Below the pieces are notes generated by a model. The model ran no database searches. It saw only the letters and a program-made list of their open reading frames with translations, and was not told the DNA's origin. This document shows, piece after piece, positions 7,442 to 13,211 of a stretch of DNA of 15,742 nucleotides. Every line of letters begins with the position of its first letter. Position 1 is the first letter of the stretch. The stretch covers positions 1 to 15,742 of the forward strand of contig DGUB01000047.1 of assembly GCA_002393815.1 (NCBI GenBank), read 5' to 3'. This DNA comes from Ruminococcus sp. UBA4321 (GTDB lineage Bacteria > Bacillota > Clostridia > Oscillospirales > Ruminococcaceae). The position numbers and the translations under genes are program-made.

Positions 7442-9790
7442 ATGGATAAGTACATTGGTAAAAAACTCGACGGCAGATACGAAATCACGGAGCTGATAGG
7501 CGTCGGCGGCATGGCGGATGTCTACAAGGCTACCGATTTGATTGACAATAAAACAGTCGCTGTCAAAATCCTGAAAAGAGAATATGCAGAAAATGAAGAA
7601 TTTCTGCGCCGTTTCCGGAATGAATCCAAAATGGTGGCGGCACTCTCTCACCCGAATATCGTAAAAGTCTATGATGTCGGATTTTCTGATAAATTACAGT
7701 TCATGGTGATGGAATATATTGACGGCATTACCCTGAAAGAATATATTGATAACGAAAAAGTGCTGACCTGGAAAGATTCTGTGCATTTTATCATTCAGGT
7801 ACTCCGTGCGCTCCAGCACGCACATGACAAGGGAATCGTCCACAGGGATATCAAGCCCCAGAATATCATGCTTTTCACGGACGGAACGATAAAAGTCATG
7901 GATTTCGGCATTGCCAAGTCTGCCAAGGAACAGGCGTATACTGCCACTGACCAGGCAATCGGCACGGTATATTATATCAGTCCGGAACAGGCAAGAGGCG
8001 ACGAAGTGGACGAAAAGAGCGATATCTATTCCGTCGGTGTCATGTTCTATGAAATGCTCACCGGTCAGAAGCCGTTCGATGCCGACAAGCCGGTTTCCAT
8101 CGCTGTGATGCACATGAACAATACGCCTCAGCGTCCCAGAGCCATCAATCCCGATATTCCTGCCGGTCTGGAAGAAGTCATTCTCCGGGCAATGGAAAAA
8201 GACCCCGAAAACCGCTATCAGACCGCTGCGGATATGATTAAGGATATCGAAAGCTTCAAGTCCAATCCGAATATGACATTCGGCTATTATGAAGAAGTGG
8301 AAGAAAAGTCCTCAAAAAAGAAATCTTCCGATGCAGAAAAAACACAGTATGTGACTTCTTACGACGACGATTATGATGATGACGAAGAAGAATACGAGGA
8401 TGACGACGAGTACGAAGACGATGACGAAGAATACGAAGACGATGAAGATGACGGCGAAGAGGATGACGACGAAGACGAGGATGATGAGGAGGATGACGAC
8501 GAAGAAGGCGAATCCCGTTCGCTGTTCATTCCCGTCATGACGGCTGTTACCATCGCGTTTATCGTAGTCGCTGTGTTCTTTATCCTGTGGCTTGTCAAGG
8601 GCGTACTGGATGACAGAGGTCAGACAACACGGTACGAAATGCCGAACCTTGTCGGCATGGACTACTATGAAGCCAAGGACGCTTATAATTATCTGGATAT
8701 TCAGATTAATGAAACCGAAAACTCCACCTATGAGAAAGATGTCATCTACTTCCAGGATGTGGCTGTCGGTGATGCCATCTCCAGCGGTCAGACCGTTTAT
8801 GTCAACGTTTCCCTCGGCATCAGCATGGTAGAAGTACCCGATGTCAAGAACTATCACTTTGAATACGCCAAGAAGATTCTGGAACAGGAAGATTTCGTCA
8901 TTCAGCAGAAATACGAAATGAGTTCCGAAGGCGTGGAAGCCTCCAAGGTTATCCGTACCGAACCCGCTGCCGGTGAACAGGCAGAAGCCGGTTCTACTAT
9001 CATTGTTTATATCAGCAGAGGCGAAATTGAAACCAATGTCGAGATTCAGAATCTGGTCGGCGATACCCTGGAACATGCAAAGACACTCTGCGAATATTAC
9101 GGACTGAAAGTCGTGACACAGGAAGCACCTTCCACAGAAGAAGCCGGCGTTATCGTCGCTCAGAGCATTGAACCCGGTCAGATGGTTCCTCCCGGAACAG
9201 AACTGACCCTCACTTACAGCAACGGTCAGGATCCGACCGGCATTGTACCGTTCTCCTTGACACTGCCTTCCAATGCAACCGGACGTTTTGTACTCGACTT
9301 CCTCGACAGCAACGGTACGACAATTGCTTACAGCAGCACCATCAATGCCGCATTCTCCAACGGCACTGTCAATACTCCTGTTGAAGGCACAGGCACACAG
9401 CAGATTGTGGTTATCCTGAGCAACTATGCAACCAATCAGCAGGCTGAACTCGGTGTTTATAACTTCGACTTTACCAATGTCACCTATACCGCAGTGCGCG
9501 AAGACGTACAGGGCGCATTTGAAGCCGTCGGCGGTATCAACCATCCGACAGAAGCTCCGGTTATCACAGAACCGCCCGTTGTCACTGACCCGGTTATCGA
9601 AACCGCTGCACCGCAGGATGAACCTGTAGAAGTTCCGACAGAATTCAATTTTGAAACTGCTCCCGACCCGATTATCGAAGAACCACAGGGAAATGATGAA
9701 AATAATTCTTCTACAGAAGCCGACGAAACAGCAACAGATGAAGACGGTCAGGCAATTTCTGAAGCAGACCAGGACGCTCCCGAAGTATAA
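7442..9790 (+). CDS. prkC: PASTA-domain Ser/Thr protein kinase (PrkC/Stk)
   Basis: Transmembrane Hanks-type kinase that senses muropeptides or lipid II through PASTA repeats and regulates growth, cell wall synthesis and, in B. subtilis, spore germination. Layout of the 782 residues: kinase domain about 11-270 with Gly loop GVGGMADVYKA (20-30), Lys42, HRDIKPQN (134-141) and DFG (154-156); a hydrophilic linker ending in an extremely acidic block (308-356); one membrane helix (about 361-387); three extracellular PASTA repeats (about 396-458, 462-527, 530-595); a beta-rich domain of unknown type (about 600-685); and a Pro/Glu/Thr/Asp-rich tail. The start is ATG 7442 with GGAGG at 7429-7433; the upstream TTG 7427 overlaps that site. 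It follows its phosphatase and overlaps rsgA by one nt. B. subtilis PrkC is known to phosphorylate the RsgA homologue CpgA, which fits this order. Confidence 0.96.
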   Translation: MDKYIGKKLDGRYEITELIGVGGMADVYKATDLIDNKTVAVKILKREYAENEEFLRRFRNESKMVAALSHPNIVKVYDVGFSDKLQFMVMEYIDGITLKEYIDNEKVLTWKDSVHFIIQVLRALQHAHDKGIVHRDIKPQNIMLFTDGTIKVMDFGIAKSAKEQAYTATDQAIGTVYYISPEQARGDEVDEKSDIYSVGVMFYEMLTGQKPFDADKPVSIAVMHMNNTPQRPRAINPDIPAGLEEVILRAMEKDPENRYQTAADMIKDIESFKSNPNMTFGYYEEVEEKSSKKKSSDAEKTQYVTSYDDDYDDDEEEYEDDDEYEDDDEEYEDDEDDGEEDDDEDEDDEEDDDEEGESRSLFIPVMTAVTIAFIVVAVFFILWLVKGVLDDRGQTTRYEMPNLVGMDYYEAKDAYNYLDIQINETENSTYEKDVIYFQDVAVGDAISSGQTVYVNVSLGISMVEVPDVKNYHFEYAKKILEQEDFVIQQKYEMSSEGVEASKVIRTEPAAGEQAEAGSTIIVYISRGEIETNVEIQNLVGDTLEHAKTLCEYYGLKVVTQEAPSTEEAGVIVAQSIEPGQMVPPGTELTLTYSNGQDPTGIVPFSLTLPSNATGRFVLDFLDSNGTTIAYSSTINAAFSNGTVNTPVEGTGTQQIVVILSNYATNQQAELGVYNFDFTNVTYTAVREDVQGAFEAVGGINHPTEAPVITEPPVVTDPVIETAAPQDEPVEVPTEFNFETAPDPIIEEPQGNDENNSSTEADETATDEDGQAISEADQDAPEV
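8363..8509 (+). repeat. Low-complexity acidic-codon tract inside prkC
   Basis: Forty-nine consecutive codons encode PrkC residues 308-356. All are Asp or Glu except four Tyr (311, 318, 324, 331) and two Gly (338, 356). The DNA is a run of near-repeated GAC/GAT/GAA/GAG codons just before the membrane helix, and could be prone to length variation. Confidence 0.9.
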
Positions 9791-10674
9791 TGACAGAACT
9801 GAACTTTCAGGAAGCTTATATTATCATCAAATCTGTCAGGGGACGCTACACCGTAGTGTCCCCTGACGGTGTTCAGAAAGAATGCCCGGCAAGAGGGATT
9901 CTCCGGAAAAAAGAACAGGAACCCTATGTCGGCGACTGGGTGCGGCTGGAACAGGATGTCATTGCAGAAGTGCTTCCGAGAAAAAACGAAATCATCCGTC
10001 CGCCGCTTGCCAATCTCGACCAGCTGTGCTTTGTGGTTTCGATGTGCGAACCGCAGCCGAATCTGAGATTACTGGATAAATTTATCGCTGTTTCGGCATA
10101 TAAGAAAATTCAGCCTTTGTTACTGCTGACTAAAATTGATTTGGCTTCTTATGAGGCGATTTATCAGCTTTACAGTTCGATACAGATTCCGATTCTGCCT
10201 GTGGATTATCAGAAGCCGGAAACCCTCGAAGCCGTCCGGGAGGCTTTTAAAAATAAAGTCAGCGCACTGACGGGCAATTCCGGCGCAGGGAAATCGACTC
10301 TGCTGAATGCCCTCGACCCGGCTCTTGCGATTCCGACAGGCGAAATCAGCCAGAAACTCGGCAGAGGCAAGCATACTACCAGACATGCACAGCTTTATCC
10401 GCTCAGCAGCGGCGGCTATATCGCCGATACACCCGGATTCTCAACTTTCGATACCATGCGCTATGCGATTATCAGAAAAGAAGAACTTGCTGACTGCTTT
10501 GTCGAATTCGCAGAATATCAGAATCAGTGCAGATTCCATGACTGCTCCCATACCTGCGAAAAAGGCTGTGCTGTTCTGGAAGCCGTCAGAGCCGGGAAAA
10601 TTCCGGAAAGCCGTCATCAGAGTTACTGCGATATGTACGAAGAAGCAAAACAAATCAAGGAGTGGGAACTATGA
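9790..10674 (+). CDS. rsgA: Ribosome small-subunit-dependent GTPase RsgA (CpgA)
   Basis: Circularly permuted GTPase that acts in late 30S subunit maturation. The protein is 294 aa. It has an N-terminal OB-fold (about 8-68) and a GTPase domain in permuted order: G4 TKID (114-117), G1 GNSGAGKST (162-170), GRGKHTTR (191-198) and G3 DTPG (213-216). The C-terminal zinc site uses C247, C252, H254 and C260, with the expected C-x4-C-x-H-x5-C spacing. ATG 9790 overlaps the prkC stop by one base (TAATG). No strong ribosome binding site is visible, so translation probably depends on prkC. A very strong hairpin is built into codons 15-27. In B. subtilis rpe follows this gene; here thiN follows directly in a 4-nt overlap. 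Confidence 0.96.
   Translation: MTELNFQEAYIIIKSVRGRYTVVSPDGVQKECPARGILRKKEQEPYVGDWVRLEQDVIAEVLPRKNEIIRPPLANLDQLCFVVSMCEPQPNLRLLDKFIAVSAYKKIQPLLLLTKIDLASYEAIYQLYSSIQIPILPVDYQKPETLEAVREAFKNKVSALTGNSGAGKSTLLNALDPALAIPTGEISQKLGRGKHTTRHAQLYPLSSGGYIADTPGFSTFDTMRYAIIRKEELADCFVEFAEYQNQCRFHDCSHTCEKGCAVLEAVRAGKIPESRHQSYCDMYEEAKQIKEWEL
9833..9869 (+). repeat. 17-bp inverted repeat (hairpin) inside the rsgA 5' coding region
   Basis: The left arm 9833-9849 pairs with the right arm 9853-9869 across the 3-nt loop ACC. Fifteen of the 17 pairs are Watson-Crick and two are G-U wobbles (9845/9857 and 9834/9868). The core arms are GTCAGGGGAC and GTCCCCTGAC. There is no U-tract after it, so it is not a standard intrinsic terminator. 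Confidence 0.9.
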
Positions 10675-11294
10675 AAACCTGTGTGATTCTCGCGGGCGGA
10701 GATGTCAGTGAAAAAATTCTGGTTCATAAAGGTGAAATGCTGATTTGTGCAGACAGCGGCTATCGGCACGCACTGGCACAGAATCTGAATCCGGATATCC
10801 TGATTGGCGATTTCGATTCCTATACGGAAAAACTTCCGGAGAATATTAAAATTGTCCGCTATCCGTCTGTAAAAGATGTTTCTGATACATGGGCTTGCGT
10901 GGAGTATGCCAAAGAAAAAGGCTTTGACTGCTTCAGAATCTACGGTGCATTCGGCGGTGACAGAATCGACCACAGTATTGCCAATCTACAGATGCTCCGG
11001 AATATCGCCGAAGAAAATCTGAGTGCAGTGCTGTATTATAAAAAGCAGATACTCACCAATCTGAATGCCGGGGAAACGGATTATCTGATTCCGGATTTCT
11101 GTTCTTATTTTTCGCTGTTTGCGCTTTCGGAAGTCTGCCGGGGCGTGACAATTACAGGCGCGAAATATCCGCTTGAAAACGCAGAACTGAAAAATTCTTT
11201 TCCGCTGGGACTGAGTAATGAAGTCAGCACTCCTGCCGGGGCTTATGTATCTGTAGAAGAAGGGAATCTTCTGCTTGTGATGACGGAAAAATAA
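10671..11294 (+). CDS. thiN: Thiamine pyrophosphokinase
   Basis: Transfers pyrophosphate from ATP to thiamine to give thiamine diphosphate, the cofactor of transketolase and pyruvate-processing enzymes. The protein is 207 aa, typical of bacterial ThiN. Motifs: CADSGYRHA (26-34), PDILIGDFDS (41-50), KDVSDT (68-73, usually KDxTD), YGAFGGDRIDHSIAN (91-105) and GLSNE (180-184). ATG 10671 overlaps the rsgA stop as ATGA, with AAGGAG at 10658-10663 giving a 7-nt spacer; the upstream GTG 10662 lies in that site and is rejected. No TPP riboswitch is visible, as expected for a gene in the middle of an operon. The stop codon lies inside the left end of a long palindrome. Confidence 0.94.
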   Translation: MKTCVILAGGDVSEKILVHKGEMLICADSGYRHALAQNLNPDILIGDFDSYTEKLPENIKIVRYPSVKDVSDTWACVEYAKEKGFDCFRIYGAFGGDRIDHSIANLQMLRNIAEENLSAVLYYKKQILTNLNAGETDYLIPDFCSYFSLFALSEVCRGVTITGAKYPLENAELKNSFPLGLSNEVSTPAGAYVSVEEGNLLLVMTEK

Positions 11295-11402
11295 ATCGGA
11301 ATTTGACAAAAATGACAAATTTTATGTGAGACTTCTCTATATACCAATTATATAGACCTTACATAATTTTTGTCAAATTTGTCACAGATAAATTCTGATT
11401 TA
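11292..11402 (+). repeat. 111-nt imperfect palindrome between thiN and spoVM
   Basis: Three nested arm pairs are visible. The outer arms 11292-11303 and 11391-11402 pair over 12 positions with one G-T wobble. The middle arms 11305-11330 and 11358-11383 match at 21 of 26 positions; each arm holds two GACAAA units 9 bp apart. The inner arms TCTATATA (11336-11343) and TATATAGA (11349-11356) are perfect around the loop CCAAT. The unit begins and ends with TA and includes the thiN stop codon. It is A/T-rich and has no terminal U-tract. It could be a small non-autonomous element, a regulator-binding region or an RNA structure; the sequence does not decide. Confidence 0.75.
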
Positions 11403-11479
11403 TCCCTGAAAAATAATCTGTCACCAGAATCCGTCTTCTGCATAAGATATACTATACTGAATGCAGGAGGGAGTTACTT

Positions 11480-11569
11480 ATGAAGATTGTTGTCATCAAA
11501 AGCCCGAAATTCTTAGCCGGAGTGCTTCGGTTTATGTTTCATATCAAGAAAGAACCCGAAGCCGAATGA
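11480..11569 (+). CDS. spoVM: Stage V sporulation protein SpoVM
   Basis: Tiny amphipathic protein that recognises the convex forespore membrane and anchors the SpoIVA coat basement layer during sporulation. The 29 codons read MKIVVIKSPKFLAGVLRFMF then HIKKEPEAE. From memory, B. subtilis SpoVM begins MKFYTIKLPKFLGGIVRAML, so Met1, Lys2, Ile6, Lys7, Pro9, Lys10, Phe11, Leu12, Gly14, Arg17 and Met19 are shared. Pro9 is the functionally key residue. The ribosome binding site AGGAGG at 11465-11470 is 9 nt upstream, and an intrinsic terminator follows 9 nt downstream. Its place after thiN is the same as in B. subtilis. Upstream, two overlapping TATACT boxes (11448-11458) hint at a promoter, but I see neither a matching -35 nor a clear sigma-E pattern. 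The acidic tail EPEAE is longer than in Bacillus. Confidence 0.9.
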   Translation: MKIVVIKSPKFLAGVLRFMFHIKKEPEAE

Positions 11570-11578
11570 GTTCCGCAG

Positions 11579-11618
11579 TCAGGAGGAATGCCGTCAGAGC
11601 GCATTTCTCCTGATTTTT
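11579..11618 (+). terminator. Intrinsic terminator after spoVM
   Basis: A 13-bp stem forms between 11579-11591 and 11601-11613, with one G-U pair and a 9-nt loop, followed directly by TTTTT (11614-11618). It starts 9 nt after the spoVM stop, so spoVM is probably a short transcription unit ending here. Confidence 0.88.
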
Positions 11619-11658
11619 CTGCATAGAATATAGCAAAAATTCGAAAGGAGTTTGTATC

Positions 11659-11952
11659 ATGCAGGAAGAAGTCATTCTCGAAATTCCAGAGCAGAATCCG
11701 GAAGAGCCGGCTGAATGGATTCCGCCCGTCCTTAAAAAAGCAGAATCTGCAGAGAAGAAACAAAGCTGTGCAGATGTGTTTTTTATCCAGTATCTGGTCT
11801 GTATTATCGTGCTGACGATTTTATTTTCCGTCCGGTTATGGGACGGGCAGAGTTTTCAGAATGCTGTCACGCTTTTCAATGACCGGATTCATGCGGAATC
11901 CGCGCCGTGGATGCTGGAACTTCTCGAATGGGTGAAACAGCTTTGGAATTAA
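11659..11952 (+). CDS. Single-pass membrane protein of unknown function next to an M50 protease
   Basis: The 97-aa protein is not one I recognise. It has an acidic, Pro-rich N-terminus (about 1-24, with 8 Glu), a short Lys-rich stretch (26-34), one predicted membrane helix (about 40-61, FFIQYLVCIIVLTILFSVRLW) and a roughly 36-residue C-terminal tail rich in Trp and Leu. With the charge pattern this suggests an N-in, C-out single-pass topology. The ribosome binding site AAGGAG at 11645-11650 is 8 nt before ATG 11659, so the gene is well supported. It overlaps the following S2P-like protease. In B. subtilis the membrane protein SpoIVFA precedes SpoIVFB, so this could be a positional counterpart. 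It is far shorter than SpoIVFA and has no M23-like domain, so that is inference only. Confidence 0.75.
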   Translation: MQEEVILEIPEQNPEEPAEWIPPVLKKAESAEKKQSCADVFFIQYLVCIIVLTILFSVRLWDGQSFQNAVTLFNDRIHAESAPWMLELLEWVKQLWN

Positions 11953-12515
11953 GATTTCAGAATTTCCGGCTGATTGTGGATTTCGGATTTCCGGCGGTGA
12001 TTGCTTTATTATTTTTATATCCGGATGACGGACTGACAAAACAGATGCTTCTTGTCAGTCTGATTCATGAACTCGGTCACGGACTTGCCATCTGTCTGAC
12101 GAAATCCGGACTTCGTGAAATTCGGTTCTACGCCGCCGGAATCCAGATGAAAACAAATGCCTGTCTGCTGACTGCCGGGCAGATTCTGGCAGTCTGTCTC
12201 AGCGGTCCCATGATGAATCTGCTGTGTGCGGCTTTGTTCTGGAATCTGGATTCTGTGACAGCGTTTCTGCATCTGGGAACAGGTGTATTCAATCTTCTGC
12301 CTTACCGGATTCTGGATGGCGGCGCGGCTCTGGAAACTCTGCTGGAACTAAATCCTGAACTTCTGCAAATCCGGAAAATTTTCTGTCTGATGCTGTCAGT
12401 TTCCGGAATATTTTTGTTGTTCCTGTATGAAATCCGCAGTCCGGCACTGTTTCTGATGCTTGTCTATCTGGCAGTTTCTGAATTTTCAGTTGACAAATGC
12501 GGCACTTTATGTTAG
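11928..12515 (+). CDS. M50-family site-2 protease, SpoIVFB-like
   Basis: Intramembrane zinc metalloprotease. The zinc motif is HELGH (47-51) in SLIHELGHGLAI. The third ligand is probably Asp130 in NLLPYRILDGG (122-132), the standard N-x2-P-x3-LDG block of S2P enzymes. SGPMMNLL (92-99) is another family feature. Hydrophobic helices lie at about 13-31, 40-56, 82-104, 111-128, 150-167 and 170-184. The SpoIVFB group cleaves pro-sigma-K in the mother cell, and proximity to spoVM supports a sporulation role. At 195 aa the protein stops after the membrane core, without the C-terminal CBS domain of B. subtilis SpoIVFB. The start is uncertain: ATG 11928 overlaps the upstream gene by 25 nt, while TTG 11943 would overlap by 10 nt and has GGGTG 8 nt upstream. 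Confidence 0.82.
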   Translation: MGETALELRFQNFRLIVDFGFPAVIALLFLYPDDGLTKQMLLVSLIHELGHGLAICLTKSGLREIRFYAAGIQMKTNACLLTAGQILAVCLSGPMMNLLCAALFWNLDSVTAFLHLGTGVFNLLPYRILDGGAALETLLELNPELLQIRKIFCLMLSVSGIFLLFLYEIRSPALFLMLVYLAVSEFSVDKCGTLC

Positions 12516-12518
12516 AAT
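12490..12518 (+). promoter_or_regulatory. Sigma-A-type promoter
   Basis: A perfect -35 TTGACA (12490-12495), a 17-nt spacer and -10 TAGAAT (12513-12518) lie 42 nt before the next start codon. The -10 overlaps the TAG stop of the M50 protease gene. It probably drives the three genes at 12560-15697. Confidence 0.82.
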
Positions 12519-12559
12519 AAAAAAGATATGGATTCCAGAAGAAGGGAGAAACTAATTTC

Positions 12560-13210
12560 ATGACGGGGATAGTGACAGTCAGGGCAATACTATATATTCT
12601 GATGATAGCCGTCAGCGGCGGCTTGTTTCTGTATACCATCACGGCAGGCGGTCTGACATGGATTAAGGCATCGAATGTCGGAATTCTGCGGTTTCACAAA
12701 ATTTTTCATAAATCTTTTTACTGGTTTTATTACATGATTGTAGTAGCAAGTCTGGTGGTTTCAGTTCTGAATTTTACGGAAGCACGTTCCTGCCGGAATG
12801 TTATCGAAGCAAGTAAAACAGTCGGAGTACAGGCATTTCTTGCCTATGAAGAGGAATTTACTGAAATAGAAAACGAAGCCGTTTACATAGCAGAAAAACA
12901 GCAGGAATATTTTCAGAAAATGAATCATAATCAGCAGAACGGCTTTTTTTATTTATTTATGGCATTGCTCTGGTTTTCGATGATGATGCTCAATACCGGG
13001 TTTGTAACTGTCAGGGGCTATTATCCGCTTGGTTCGCTGAAAGCGAAGAAACTTCTTGCCGAAGCCAAAGACGGCGAATTACAGTTCTATCTTCTGCCAA
13101 TCAAAAAAGGCGAGAGAACAAAGCCGTTTCTGACAATCAAGGACACGCCCAAAAACCGGAAAGACTATGCACCTCTGCTCGAAAAAAAAAAACGTGTGAA
13201 AGGAAAATGA
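12560..13210 (+). CDS. Three-helix membrane protein of unknown function
   Basis: The 216-aa protein is not one I can assign to a family. Predicted membrane helices are at about 8-29, 53-72 and 128-149. Between helices 2 and 3 is a roughly 55-residue charged segment rich in Glu (about 73-127), followed after helix 3 by a basic cytosolic-looking domain of about 65 residues (150-216). This last part contains GYYPLGSLKAKKLLAEAKDG and ends in a Lys-rich tail. The ribosome binding site GGGAG at 12544-12548 lies 11 nt before ATG 12560. The gene is probably the first of the transcript starting at the TTGACA/TAGAAT promoter, and is followed after 1 nt by the radical SAM gene. An 11-A run (13182-13192) near its end encodes Glu-Lys-Lys-Lys and could cause slippage in the last codons. 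Confidence 0.8.
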   Translation: MTGIVTVRAILYILMIAVSGGLFLYTITAGGLTWIKASNVGILRFHKIFHKSFYWFYYMIVVASLVVSVLNFTEARSCRNVIEASKTVGVQAFLAYEEEFTEIENEAVYIAEKQQEYFQKMNHNQQNGFFYLFMALLWFSMMMLNTGFVTVRGYYPLGSLKAKKLLAEAKDGELQFYLLPIKKGERTKPFLTIKDTPKNRKDYAPLLEKKKRVKGK

Positions 13211-13211
13211 T

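Noticed and set aside
8312..9544. Long - strand open frame with Val/Ile/Phe-rich stretch
   Set aside because: It is the antisense of prkC; the hydrophobic run is just the complement of the Asp/Glu codon tract.
10671..10700. TPP riboswitch for thiN
   Set aside because: The gene starts inside the end of rsgA, and I see no TPP aptamer-like conserved segments upstream.
11303..11308. TTGACA as a promoter -35 for spoVM
   Set aside because: No -10-like hexamer occurs at 16-18 nt spacing, and the TTGACA belongs to the repeated GACAAA units of the palindrome.
11907..11927. GTG 11907 as the start of the M50 protease
   Set aside because: It would overlap the upstream gene by 46 nt with no ribosome binding site. 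ATG 11928 or TTG 11943 is more plausible.
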